Positions 35,392 through 44,823 of a stretch of DNA of 64,000 bases are shown here, one piece after another. The number at the start of each line of letters is the position of its first letter. Position 1 is the stretch's first letter. The stretch comes from Candidatus Sulfotelmatobacter sp. (lineage in GTDB: Bacteria; Acidobacteriota; Terriglobia; Terriglobales; Acidobacteriaceae), in contig JAOAPI010000113.1 of the NCBI GenBank assembly GCA_025462865.1, positions 1-64,000 of the forward strand. The letters run 5' to 3'. The translations under genes and the position numbers were made by a program. The notes beneath the pieces are model-generated. The model saw only the letters and a list, made by a program, of their open reading frames with translations. It was not told where the DNA came from and did no database searches.

Positions 35392-36453
35392 TCAGGGCTT
35401 GAATTCGGGCAAAGCGGTCTCTTTAGGAATTTCAACCGAGCGTTCCAGCTCAGCCGGGGAAGTTGGAGCAGGCACAGGATTGGGTTTGAGGCCGAGAAAT
35501 TTTGCGGTGTTCAGCAATGGACGCCCGAGGGATGGGTTGTAGCTGGTCCACGAGCTCTCCGTCTCCGCCTCGCGCTCAAACTGCGCGCGCATTGCCTCCA
35601 TTTTAGAATCGAGGTCGTCCATATAATGAAGGAGGAGCGCTTCGGGAAACATCGGAAGCTTCGGCGAGCCGAATTCATATTCCCCGTGATGACTGATGAT
35701 GAGATGCTCAAGCAAAGTCTTGAGTTCAGCCGGGAAGCCGGGCACTAGTGGCAGCTTCGCCTGCAACATTTCAAGTTCAATAACCATGTGACCAAGCAAC
35801 TGACCTCGAGTAGTGTAGGAAAAAGAACGGTTATAGGCCAGTTCGTGAATCTTGCCAATGTCGTGAAAAAAGGCGCCCGTCAGCAGCAAGTCGCGGTTGA
35901 CCTGAGGATAATTCCGGCACACAAGGTCGCAGGAGCGGAAAAGCGAAACCACATGGTCGAGCAAGCCACCGATGTAGGCATGGTGTAGCGTCTTCGCCGC
36001 AGGAGCGTTGCGATATGCGGCCGCGATCTCTGGGTCAGACATAAAAGCTTGAACTAAAGATTTTAGATAAGGATTCTGGAAAGAGGCAACGTAATCGGTC
36101 AGCACCTGCCAGAGTTCATCAATGTTTTTTGTGGTCTTGGGAAGATAGTCGGAGAATTCAATTTCCGTGTCGCCCAGCTTTCTCAGCTTGTGGATGGTGA
36201 GTTGGAAGCGGTTTTTGTACTTGTTGACCAACCCTTTGATTTTGAGAAAATCTTCCTGTTCAAAGGCATTGAGCACTTCTTCGACGTTGTCCCACATCTT
36301 GGCTTCAAGCTGCCCGCTGCGGTCGCCCAGCGTCAGAGCGATATAGGGTTCACCGCTCTTTTTTGGTTTGATTTGCTTGCTGACCACGACGAAATTCGAG
36401 GTAATGATCTTGTTCTCGTGGAGCGTGCAATCGCAGATGTAAAACTCTTTCAT
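35392..36453 (-). CDS. YhaM-type 3'-5' exoribonuclease (OB + HD)
   Basis: A 353-residue protein with an N-terminal OB fold (about 15-95; YIALTLGDRSGQLEAKMWDN) and a metal-dependent HD domain (about 155-300; TLHHAYIGGLLDHV, FFHDIGKIHEL with H197 D198, ISHHGEYEFGSP). This architecture is YhaM/CBF1, a 3'-5' exonuclease of RNA and DNA. The Pro-rich C-terminal tail is variable. Just downstream of the PpiC gene on the same strand with an 88-base gap. Confidence 0.88.
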   Translation of the reverse strand: MKEFYICDCTLHENKIITSNFVVVSKQIKPKKSGEPYIALTLGDRSGQLEAKMWDNVEEVLNAFEQEDFLKIKGLVNKYKNRFQLTIHKLRKLGDTEIEFSDYLPKTTKNIDELWQVLTDYVASFQNPYLKSLVQAFMSDPEIAAAYRNAPAAKTLHHAYIGGLLDHVVSLFRSCDLVCRNYPQVNRDLLLTGAFFHDIGKIHELAYNRSFSYTTRGQLLGHMVIELEMLQAKLPLVPGFPAELKTLLEHLIISHHGEYEFGSPKLPMFPEALLLHYMDDLDSKMEAMRAQFEREAETESSWTSYNPSLGRPLLNTAKFLGLKPNPVPAPTSPAELERSVEIPKETALPEFKP

Positions 36454-36541
36454 TCTGGATCAGTGTAAATCAGAAGACGCAAAGGCGGCGTAAAGGAATC
36501 GCGGAGCTGTTACGAAAATCGGGGTAAACGGATAGCAGCCT

Positions 36542-37726
36542 CTAGAGAACACCCAGCACTTTCTTTTTCTTCTTCTTAAGATTCTTGGCGTCGGAAGCCT
36601 TGGCCGTTGTGGTCTCAACCGGCTTGGTCTGGTTCGGGCTAGCCCCAGAATCGATGTAGCCCGCCTTGATGTCAATGTAAGCTTCTTCGCGCAGCTTGGT
36701 CAGATAGGCACGGAGCGCCGGTTGCAGCTTCTGGTAGTACAGGGCATCCTGGATTTTTGGCGTTACGTCTTTCAACGGCGGAATGCCTGCCATCTGGTGG
36801 TTCGTCACTTTCAAAATGACATAGCCCTGCTTGGTGCGGATAACGTCGGTGACTTCGCCGGATTTCATGGCGAATGTCTTATCCTCAAGTTCTTTGGCAA
36901 GCGTGCCACGCTTGAAGGCTCCCAAATCGCCGCCCTGCCCGGCTGAAGGGCCATCAGAATATTTCTTGGCAATATCGTCAAAGTTGGCTCCGGCGCGAAT
37001 CTGCGTGAGCAGATCGTTAGCCTTGGCTTCAGCGGCGGTTAGAGCCGCCGCGTCTTCTGCCTGTTTAACGGCATCGTTAGCAGCATCAGGACTTTTCGGA
37101 TTTTCTGCTGCTGTCGAGGGCTCGGCAGCACCTGGGGCTGCATTGCCAGCAGGGGGCTTATTAGCCGCTGATTTTTTCGGAGCTATCAGTATTTCGCTGA
37201 GTTTTATTGACTCAGGCTGTTCCATTTCATTCTTGTGTTCTTCGTAAAACTTTGCCTCTTCGTCTTTGGGGATGCTCAAATGAGAGCCGACCTCTTCCCC
37301 AATTACCTTTTGCGTAATCAGCTGGTTGCGCATGTTCTGCTTGAAATCTTCATAAGAGATCCCCTGGGCAGTAGCAGCCTTCTCCAGCTCTTCCATCGTG
37401 TCCAGTTTCATGTCCTTGCGCATCTGGTCGAGACGCTTAATCAGGTCCGTGTCGCCGGTGATGCCGAGATCCTTGCCCTTTTCAATCAGGAGCTGCTGGT
37501 CGATGAGATCGCGCAGGACGTCTTTCTCGCGTTCACCATAGACCTTATCCGCATCCGCAGGGGACTGCTGCTTCACGTCATCTTTGAGCTGGTCCTTGCT
37601 GCGGACGAATTCAGAGCGGGTAATAATCTGGCTGTTCACGCGAGCAATAATTTCCTCGACCACCTGGCCCGCGCATAGTGCGGTCAGAAATGTCACTGCA
37701 ACAAATATCAGAAGTAGTTTTTTCAT
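36542..37726 (-). CDS. SurA-like periplasmic chaperone with PpiC domain
   Basis: A 394-residue exported protein with signal peptide (1-20, cleavage near CAG). SurA-like N-terminal chaperone region (about 22-170; ARVNSQIITRSEF) and a parvulin PPIase domain (about 178-350; KLSEILIAP, DFDDIAKKYSDGPSAGQGGD, IRTKQGYVILKV). An Ala/Pro-rich insert of about 50 residues interrupts the first parvulin strand-helix. The C-terminus carries six consecutive lysines. It probably helps outer-membrane proteins fold. Confidence 0.87.
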   Translation of the reverse strand: MKKLLLIFVAVTFLTALCAGQVVEEIIARVNSQIITRSEFVRSKDQLKDDVKQQSPADADKVYGEREKDVLRDLIDQQLLIEKGKDLGITGDTDLIKRLDQMRKDMKLDTMEELEKAATAQGISYEDFKQNMRNQLITQKVIGEEVGSHLSIPKDEEAKFYEEHKNEMEQPESIKLSEILIAPKKSAANKPPAGNAAPGAAEPSTAAENPKSPDAANDAVKQAEDAAALTAAEAKANDLLTQIRAGANFDDIAKKYSDGPSAGQGGDLGAFKRGTLAKELEDKTFAMKSGEVTDVIRTKQGYVILKVTNHQMAGIPPLKDVTPKIQDALYYQKLQPALRAYLTKLREEAYIDIKAGYIDSGASPNQTKPVETTTAKASDAKNLKKKKKKVLGVL

Positions 37727-37896
37727 ATGATTTCAGTCGGGCCTGGATATGTATGCGTCCAGCAAAAGACGTTTCGAATATTTTACTACTTTCAACTGGC
37801 CACGGGTTGACCCCAATACGCGACGTACAGACATGGTTTACGAGTTGCCTGGAATCCGCAGCAAGATGCGGAGCAGGCTGCGGTCTGGGCTACGGA

Positions 37897-38664
37897 CTAC
37901 GCCGTCCTCGCAAAGACGAGAGCAGTCATGTCGTCTGGAATTAGTGGTTCGCTGATGAACTGCCCGACCCGGTTTAAAATAGACGCACTCAAGGTCTGAG
38001 CGTTAGACGAAGGTTCGCTTTGAAGCCGTTCTTTCACCCGCTCCAAACCAAACTCCTGATCCTCAGCGCTGTCGTCCTTGTACCTGCCTTCAATTACTCC
38101 CCGCGAAACCAGCAGAAGCACCGCGCCCCCCTCCAAAGCCACAGTTGGGGCATCACACGTGGCATGGGAGAACAGTCCGAGCGGCAGGCCGGTAGAGGTA
38201 AGTTCGACGATGCCGGTCCTGTCGCGGAGCAGCCCCGCAGTATGGCCGGCATTGGTATAGCAGAGAGTCCCAAATTTCTCGTGGTAGCACCCGATGAATG
38301 CCGGACAAGGATGAACACCAGCCGCCGCTTCCATCAAACCGCGGTTGAGCCGCAGACAGAGTTCGATCATGGCTTCAGATTCGTTGAAGTCAGCCCGCGA
38401 GAAAAGTTCCGCTCCCAGGTTGTGGAAGATGTTTTGCGCGGTTGAAAGGATGCGCTGATTCGTCTCGCGACGGCCAGCGACGTCAAGCAACCCGAACAAT
38501 ATTCTTTCCGGACTGACTCGCAACGAATCGTAAAAATCTCCAGCGACTCGTTTTCCATACGTCGTGGCAGCAATTTCAGCGCCATCAATTATCGGAAAAT
38601 CGCTCGGAACTGGCTCCAGCACCGGCGGAGGCTCTGAAGCATGAGAGCGGAATAAAGAATACAT
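37897..38664 (-). CDS. PP2C-family (SpoIIE/RsbU) serine phosphatase
   Basis: A 255-residue stand-alone SpoIIE phosphatase domain. AGDFYDSLRVSPERILFGLLDVAGR carries the first metal-binding Asp residues (read as two halves: VAGDFYD and LLDVAGR). CYTNAGHTAGLLRD and IPDDMTALVF are the following motifs. There is no receiver, GAF or PAS domain. Such enzymes dephosphorylate anti-sigma antagonists. No STAS or HATPase partner is nearby. ATG 38664 with GGTGGGTCACC before it is preferred over an earlier start. Confidence 0.82.
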   Translation of the reverse strand: MYSLFRSHASEPPPVLEPVPSDFPIIDGAEIAATTYGKRVAGDFYDSLRVSPERILFGLLDVAGRRETNQRILSTAQNIFHNLGAELFSRADFNESEAMIELCLRLNRGLMEAAAGVHPCPAFIGCYHEKFGTLCYTNAGHTAGLLRDRTGIVELTSTGLPLGLFSHATCDAPTVALEGGAVLLLVSRGVIEGRYKDDSAEDQEFGLERVKERLQSEPSSNAQTLSASILNRVGQFISEPLIPDDMTALVFARTA

Positions 38665-38748
38665 GGTGACCCACCTACCAGCCGAAACTAGCACAAGCGT
38701 TGGCGACGGGCAAATGAACACTTCTTTGGGAAAAAGTAAAACTTGGGA

Positions 38749-40173
38749 TTACTTGCCGTACTTGTCAGAGAGATTCTTGCCGATCTCGGATTCAAGCTGG
38801 CCATAGTCGGAGTGAATGGTCGAACGCAAGGCAGCTTCGATGGAGCTGCCCTGGCCCAGTCGTTGCAGAATTCTCTGCAGGTCGTCGATGCCGTAGGAAT
38901 CGTTTATGTAGGAAACTGCGGCCAGCGATTCTGCATAGGCCCAATATGCGTCCGTGCCAGAAAGACGCATGAAACTACCTTCGAGCGAGTTCAGTGGGAT
39001 GTTGCGCTCCGTCTTGAACAGATGCGCCAATTGCCGCCCATCGCTTCCCAGTGACCTCGGCTCCAAGAGCTGAGCGATTCCTTCGTTTAGCCACGGCGGA
39101 CAATGGTTTGAGGAAATCTGGTTAATGAATGAGTGCGCCAGTTCGTGTTTCAACACTCGCGCCAACTGGGATGTCATTGAACTGAGACCGCTGATTGGAA
39201 TACGCAGTTTTCCGTCGTTGAGAGCGCCGATCCAGGAGGGGGCTCGTGTGACATCAAAAAAGGCCTGTTCGGTGTAGAGAGTCACAAGAATATTGTCGCG
39301 TGGCGGCGTGCCGAGATCGCGAGCTAGGTCCTCATAGTCCGATTCCAACGCGGCCAGAATTTGCCCGCGGAATGCTTCGGAAGTCTGCTTACCCTCGTAA
39401 TGCAGGACGAAATGGCTACTCTCGCGTTGCGCGAAATCGCTTTCGACATTCTGTTCGCGCTCAGCTTTTTCCAGGTAGTGCTGAATGGTCGGATCAGGCC
39501 GCAACTCCAGGGAATGCTTCCATGAGGAGACGGCTTCCTTGGTGCGGTCGGAAGCCTGCTGCACATATCCCAACACAGCGTAGGCATCGGGCGAATCAGG
39601 GGCGGCCCGCGTAGCGCGCTGGGCATAAGAGAGTGCCTGCGAGGCGTTACCTGTACGCACTAATAGCGCCGCATAGTACGTTAGAACGGTTGCATTTTCC
39701 GACTGGAAGCGTAGTGCGCTCTCGAAGTATCGGCGCGCCTGATCGATATTTCCGTGCTCGTATTCAAATTTGCCCGCAATGAAATCGGCGGTTGCGCTTA
39801 ACTCAGCACTTCCTTTGCCTTCGAATTTCGCAAGAGCCTCGACGTCAACCTTGCCATCCTTAAGAATTAAATTGGGAAGGTCGCCTTCATTCGCAATGCC
39901 ATCCACCGGCCTAAAAACCGGTAGATCGCCGGAATTCTTAGTGGTTGAGGACGATCGAACTGCTGGAACGCCACCCGCTTCAACGCGCTCCACTGAACTT
40001 TGGGGAATGGCATAAGTATCTTCCCCAATATCATATTCACAATGGTTGCCATTCACTCGAACGTGATCAGCGAGGATGGTCCGGCCGTTCTTCAAATGAA
40101 TCGTGTCACCCGATGCCGCCACGAAAGCCAGCATCATCCAGATCGATACGAAGGTAGTGACACGAAGCCGCAT
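38749..40173 (-). CDS. secreted TPR protein with gluzincin (peptidase MA-like) domain
   Basis: A 474-residue exported protein: signal peptide (1-20), a small SH3-like stretch (TIHLKNGRTILADHV), TPRs (about 125-235) and a C-terminal zinc-peptidase domain with HELAH (H343, E344, H347) and third ligand E364 in WLNEGIAQLLE. This is the peptidase MA family pattern seen in Acidobacteriota. Substrate unknown. Its start is only 37 bases from the divergent M1-like peptidase gene, so the two share a promoter region. Confidence 0.85.
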   Translation of the reverse strand: MRLRVTTFVSIWMMLAFVAASGDTIHLKNGRTILADHVRVNGNHCEYDIGEDTYAIPQSSVERVEAGGVPAVRSSSTTKNSGDLPVFRPVDGIANEGDLPNLILKDGKVDVEALAKFEGKGSAELSATADFIAGKFEYEHGNIDQARRYFESALRFQSENATVLTYYAALLVRTGNASQALSYAQRATRAAPDSPDAYAVLGYVQQASDRTKEAVSSWKHSLELRPDPTIQHYLEKAEREQNVESDFAQRESSHFVLHYEGKQTSEAFRGQILAALESDYEDLARDLGTPPRDNILVTLYTEQAFFDVTRAPSWIGALNDGKLRIPISGLSSMTSQLARVLKHELAHSFINQISSNHCPPWLNEGIAQLLEPRSLGSDGRQLAHLFKTERNIPLNSLEGSFMRLSGTDAYWAYAESLAAVSYINDSYGIDDLQRILQRLGQGSSIEAALRSTIHSDYGQLESEIGKNLSDKYGK

Positions 40174-40210
40174 TGAAGCGCATTCTAGCAACTGTAGCCC
40201 TGTAACCCAT

Positions 40211-42805
40211 GTGACCAAAGTACCGACAACCTTAGGCAAATGGGGCATGGCGCTGGTCGTGTTTCTAGCAGTTGCGCAATCCTTGTCAGCTCAGAATGAA
40301 CAAACTCCCTCACCGCAACCGCACCAGTCTGGACCAGCGGAGGCTCTCTATCTGCAACTCAGTTCCACCGATCTGGATGCCAGCCGAGTCTTTCGCGTGC
40401 GAGAAGTGTCGCTGGATCGGCCTTCGATCCACATAACTTTCGAAGATGGAACGATCGGGTTCACTAAAGATGTGCTCGGCAGAATCACTGGAGCCTTCTT
40501 TGAGGGTGAAGGAGAAGTTCTGCTCGTCCCGCCTGACGAGGTCGAACGAAGATCGATGAGTCTGTTTACAGGAATGGCAATTCTGGAAGAGCGCTTCTCC
40601 ACAGCCTACTTCCGCTTCAACGACAATACCGCCGCAGAACTGCAACCTGGGCTCAGAGCGCCACAGGACGCGCAAGACTTTGTAGCACGGTGGAATATGA
40701 CTGCGCGTAACCTGGCCCAAGGCGACGCAATGAGGTTGCTGGCGAGTTTTAGCGAGATGCTGTCCCTTTCTGGCGGAACGAAAGACCTACCGCCCGCAAA
40801 AGCCATTGATCCTGAGGACCGAATGTTGCATCTGCGGCTACAGGGAAACAAACTTGGAATCTTCGATATATTTTTCGACTCGACGGCCACAGAACAAGTT
40901 GAGGCCGGGCAAACACGGAAGGCAGAAAATGGAAACGCGTATTACGATGTCTGGACTTCATTCACCATAGAGAATTCGGCACGCAGCCGCGCGGCAGAAA
41001 AAGACATTCCTCAGACACTTCCCACGGAATCGCGCGCAGAGCCGGTTCTTATTCGCAGCTACATTATTGAGGCTCGCGTAAAACCGCCCAAAGAGCTGGA
41101 TGCACAGGTGAGAGTGGCGCTGGATGTAAAGAGGGGCGGGTCGCGTTTTCTGATCTTCGAACTTTCGCGCTTTCTTCAAGTCCAGTCGGTCGAGGCGGAT
41201 GGGAAGGCTGTGGAATTCATCCATAATCCCGCGGTGGAAGGTACGCGATTGGCGCGCAGCGGCAACGATCTGGTGGCCGTGATCCTTCCCACAGCGACGA
41301 TCACGGGACAGAAAATCAACTTACGATTTGCCTATGGCGGCGAGGTGATCGCCGAGGCTGGCAAGGGTCTGCTTTATGTTGGGGCGAGAGGAACCTGGTA
41401 TCCGAATCGCGGATTGGGCATGGCGGATTTCGATCTCACCTTTCACTATCCGGTCGGTTGGACGCTTCTGGCAACCGGCAAACCTGTACCACTCTCAACG
41501 CCGTCTATCACGTCTGCACAAACCATCCAGAGTCCTGATAATGATCAACTTTCCCGTTGGGTCTCCGAACGACCCATACCCGTTGCTGGATTCAACCTCG
41601 GCAAATATCTTCGAGGGTCGGCACAGGCCGGCAAAGTGACGGTTGAAACATATGCAACAGCCAGCGTGGAGCGGGATTTCCCTAAGGCTCCGGCGCGCTT
41701 CGTCCAGATCAATCCTAGAACTCCGATGCCGCAGATCCCGCCAGCATTGATCGCCCCAGCCGCGCCTTCTCCGGCGCGTAATGCGACCACTGTCGCAGAG
41801 ACTACGGCTCGCGCCATCCGCAATTATGCGGAGCAATTTGGTCCGTTTCCCTATAGCCAGCTGGTGTTGACTCAGAATCCAGGGCGAGAGAGCCAGGGCT
41901 GGCCCGGCCTCGTTTTTCTCTCATCCTTCGCTTTTCTGACTCAGCAGGAACGCACTGACCTCCACATGGATGCCGTGGACAGTCTTCTTAGTGAACTGGT
42001 GCCCGCACACGAAGCAGCTCACCAGTGGTGGGGAGATTTGATCACCTGGAACTCTTACCGCGATCAGTGGTTTTCTGAAGGCTTAGCTAATTATTGTTCG
42101 TTAATGTTGCTTCAGGAAAGTAACCCCGCCGGCTTCCACCTGATCATGGAAAAATATCGGCGGGAATTAGCTAATGAGAATAAGAGCGGCAATTTCACCA
42201 AAGATGCCGGCCCTGTAACGCTTGGAGGCCGTCTGCTTTCATCGCACTTTCCTGAAGGTTACGAAGCCATCAGTTACGGGCGCGCAACGTGGCTGTTTCA
42301 CATGCTCCGTTCTATGTTGCATGACGCCCAGCAAAATGCCGCCCTAAAAAATCCCGGTCAAAACTCTGTAGACGAGCCTTTCGTCCGGGCGCTGCGGAAA
42401 CTCCGTGTGCGCTATGAGGGGAAATCCGTCAGTACTCGTGAACTGCTTAATATCTTTGCCGAAGATTTACCAACGTCGTTGCGATATGAAGGTAAGGTCT
42501 CTCTCGACTGGTTCATGGCTGGCTGGATAAATGGGACTTCTGTACCTCGGCTGGAATTGCAGAATGTGAAATTCGCAACCCGGAGCAATGCGACCATTGG
42601 CACCGGAACTATACGGCAAAAAAATGCTCCCGAAGATTTAGTGACGTCCGTTCCTATATATGCAGAAACATCCAGCAAGACCCTGGTCTTCGCGGGCCGA
42701 GTGTTTGCCGATGGGGCTGAGTCTTCATTTCGTTTAACTGTACCGCCAGGAACTCACAAGCTCTTGCTCGATCCTTACGAGACCATCCTCACTACTCCGA
42801 AGTAA
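40211..42805 (+). CDS. secreted M1-family aminopeptidase-like metalloprotease
   Basis: A protein of about 864 residues with a signal peptide (cleavage near SLSAQ). The C-terminal half has HEAAHQWWG (H600, E601, H604) with the third ligand E623 in WFSEGLANY, the M1 gluzincin signature. GAMEN, the usual substrate motif, is not seen; the equivalent region reads WPGLVFLS, so specificity probably differs from classic aminopeptidases. The N-terminal ~330 residues are a beta-rich domain without recognised family. The GTG at 40211 is favoured because the frame upstream overlaps the divergent gene. Mature protein is periplasmic or extracellular. Confidence 0.85.
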   Translation: MTKVPTTLGKWGMALVVFLAVAQSLSAQNEQTPSPQPHQSGPAEALYLQLSSTDLDASRVFRVREVSLDRPSIHITFEDGTIGFTKDVLGRITGAFFEGEGEVLLVPPDEVERRSMSLFTGMAILEERFSTAYFRFNDNTAAELQPGLRAPQDAQDFVARWNMTARNLAQGDAMRLLASFSEMLSLSGGTKDLPPAKAIDPEDRMLHLRLQGNKLGIFDIFFDSTATEQVEAGQTRKAENGNAYYDVWTSFTIENSARSRAAEKDIPQTLPTESRAEPVLIRSYIIEARVKPPKELDAQVRVALDVKRGGSRFLIFELSRFLQVQSVEADGKAVEFIHNPAVEGTRLARSGNDLVAVILPTATITGQKINLRFAYGGEVIAEAGKGLLYVGARGTWYPNRGLGMADFDLTFHYPVGWTLLATGKPVPLSTPSITSAQTIQSPDNDQLSRWVSERPIPVAGFNLGKYLRGSAQAGKVTVETYATASVERDFPKAPARFVQINPRTPMPQIPPALIAPAAPSPARNATTVAETTARAIRNYAEQFGPFPYSQLVLTQNPGRESQGWPGLVFLSSFAFLTQQERTDLHMDAVDSLLSELVPAHEAAHQWWGDLITWNSYRDQWFSEGLANYCSLMLLQESNPAGFHLIMEKYRRELANENKSGNFTKDAGPVTLGGRLLSSHFPEGYEAISYGRATWLFHMLRSMLHDAQQNAALKNPGQNSVDEPFVRALRKLRVRYEGKSVSTRELLNIFAEDLPTSLRYEGKVSLDWFMAGWINGTSVPRLELQNVKFATRSNATIGTGTIRQKNAPEDLVTSVPIYAETSSKTLVFAGRVFADGAESSFRLTVPPGTHKLLLDPYETILTTPK

Positions 42806-42838
42806 GGAGCTACAAATTCTGCAGTTGCAGGCAAGCGC

Positions 42839-43930
42839 TTAACTTACGATGGTTTTGCGATAGCGGGTAGCCTGCAGAATTTCATCGGTGATCTGGGAGA
42901 GTGGCACAACTCGATCGAGTATTCCCATTTCGGCGCACACCCGAGGCATGCCATATACGGCACAACTGGGCTCATCCTGGCCCACGGTAAACCCACCCGC
43001 ATGATGGATTGCGCTCATTCCTTGCGCACCATCCGATCCCATTCCTGTCATGATGACCCCCATGGCCAACGAACGAAATGAGGATGCGACTGACTGCATC
43101 ATGATGTCGACACACGGTACGTGCAATTGATTCTCTTGCTTCTCCGCAAGGCAGATCGTAATCCGCGAACTGGGTGAGCGGTCCACAGTTAACTGACGTC
43201 CTCCCGGAGCAATGTAGATAACTCCTGGTCGGACGATCTCTCCGTGTGACGCCTCGCAGACCGAAGCGCGGCAAAGGGTATCAAGTCGGTGAGCAAAAGG
43301 GGCGGTAAAACCGGGCGGCATGTGCTGCACCACCACAATCGGGACCGAAAAATCCGTTGGCAGAGTCGGAAGAATTTCCTGCAATGCCTTCGGCCCTCCG
43401 GTTGAGATTCCCAGAGCAACAATCGCTGGAACGACGGTCGGCGATTCTCTCACCGAAAGCGCTACAGCGCGAGGTGGCTTTCGCGGCAGAACGACAGGTT
43501 CCTTCGAACGTCGCCGCGATTCAGCGGCCGCCTTGATCTTGGAAATCAGGTCTTCTCTGATATGAACAATATTCAAGGATGTGGAGGAGAGTTGTTTTGG
43601 CACATAGTCAAAGGCTCCAGCGCCGAGTGCGCTGAAGGTGGTTTCAGCGTCCTTCACGGTGACTGAACTCACCATAATTACGGGGCGGGGAAAATCAGCC
43701 ATGATGCCGCGAAGTGTCTCCATACCATCGAGGCCGGGCATCTGCACGTCGAGCGTAACCACATCGGGATCCAGAGTCACAATTTTTTGCAGGGCTTCGG
43801 TGCCGCTTGCCGCTGTGCCTGCCACGCAGATTTCCGGATCGCTCGCAAGCATCCGCGAGAGGGCCGTGCGCATGAAGGCGCTGTCATCCACGACCAGCAC
43901 CTGTATCTTCGATTTGCTATCTTCGATCAT
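42839..43930 (-). CDS. cheB: chemotaxis response regulator methylesterase CheB
   Basis: A 363-residue protein with an N-terminal receiver (D61 in VVTLDVQMPGLDG, VLVVDDSAFMR) and a C-terminal methylesterase with the catalytic Ser in ALGISTGGPKAL, His in VVQHMPPGF and the C-terminal Asp in MGSDGAQG. It deamidates and demethylates receptors when phosphorylated by CheA. The ATG at 43930 overlaps the HDOD stop, so it is translationally coupled. Last gene of the chemosensory operon. Confidence 0.93.
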   Translation of the reverse strand: MIEDSKSKIQVLVVDDSAFMRTALSRMLASDPEICVAGTAASGTEALQKIVTLDPDVVTLDVQMPGLDGMETLRGIMADFPRPVIMVSSVTVKDAETTFSALGAGAFDYVPKQLSSTSLNIVHIREDLISKIKAAAESRRRSKEPVVLPRKPPRAVALSVRESPTVVPAIVALGISTGGPKALQEILPTLPTDFSVPIVVVQHMPPGFTAPFAHRLDTLCRASVCEASHGEIVRPGVIYIAPGGRQLTVDRSPSSRITICLAEKQENQLHVPCVDIMMQSVASSFRSLAMGVIMTGMGSDGAQGMSAIHHAGGFTVGQDEPSCAVYGMPRVCAEMGILDRVVPLSQITDEILQATRYRKTIVS

Positions 43931-44823
43931 CACGCGCGGTAAATGGCTCGTACCAAACTGTGAACTTCGTCCATATATGAATCCAATTCGAAAGTGAGGC
44001 GGGCCCAATCAAAATCCTTGAGGGCGGAATTCTGCGCCAGCAGGCCGAAACTTGTGTCTTCGAACAGGTTTACCTGCCGCTGTTCGATATACCCGTGGTT
44101 CAATCCACTCATGCGGCAAAGCAAGTCAGCAATGTGGACGAGAGCTACCAGAGCAGTATCGTGCGACGACTTTTCCGGTGAATGATGGAAAGCCACGACC
44201 TCGATGAGGTCGGGAGCGAGTCCCCAGTTTTCCGCAAGCAGACGGCCGCTGTCGCAATGTGTAAATCCCAATGATCTCTGCTCAGCTTCGTGTAGTGGCA
44301 CGCCCTCCGCTTTCGCGATCTCATAAGCCTTCCGAAATTCCTCGGGCAATACCCACAGGTTGACGATGATCCCCAGATCATGAAGAAGGCCTGCAAGGTA
44401 CGCCTTCGTCGGATCACTCAAATTGATCTTGCGGGCCAGGGTTCGGCACACCAGCGCGCATCCAAGAGAGTGCTCCCAAAACACCACTGGGTCCAAACTG
44501 GCTTTGTCGCCGGGAAGCATGTTCATCACCCCACACGACATGGCGATATCGCTGAGATGACGGAATCCCAGGCTGACCACCGCTCCGCGCAGAGAATCGA
44601 CTCTCTGCCGGCCAAAGAGCGGAGAGTTCGCCATTTGCAGGCACTGCGCCGCTAAGGACTTGTCTTGCGCCAAAAGGTCTGTGACTTTCTGCACGTCGAG
44701 TTGCTCAACCGGTTGCTGCAAGTAACGCAGCAAGGGAGCGAGAACGGCGGGAATGGTCGGAATCTGGCGTAATCCGTCGAGTCGCTGCAGTAACAGCTCT
44801 TTGCTCACGGATGTCGTCGTCAT
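43930..44823 (-). CDS. HDOD-domain signalling protein
   Basis: A 297-residue protein that is mostly an HDOD domain (about 15-215; IPTIPAVLAPLLRYL, SLAAQCLQMANSPLFG, RGAVVSLGF, YLAGLLHDLGIIVN). It keeps HD-like residues in LLHDLG, so phosphohydrolase activity is possible though usual HDODs are inactive. It is inserted between cheR and cheB with ATGA overlap at both sides, which makes it an integral part of the pathway rather than a neighbour. Confidence 0.88.
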   Translation of the reverse strand: MTTTSVSKELLLQRLDGLRQIPTIPAVLAPLLRYLQQPVEQLDVQKVTDLLAQDKSLAAQCLQMANSPLFGRQRVDSLRGAVVSLGFRHLSDIAMSCGVMNMLPGDKASLDPVVFWEHSLGCALVCRTLARKINLSDPTKAYLAGLLHDLGIIVNLWVLPEEFRKAYEIAKAEGVPLHEAEQRSLGFTHCDSGRLLAENWGLAPDLIEVVAFHHSPEKSSHDTALVALVHIADLLCRMSGLNHGYIEQRQVNLFEDTSFGLLAQNSALKDFDWARLTFELDSYMDEVHSLVRAIYRA

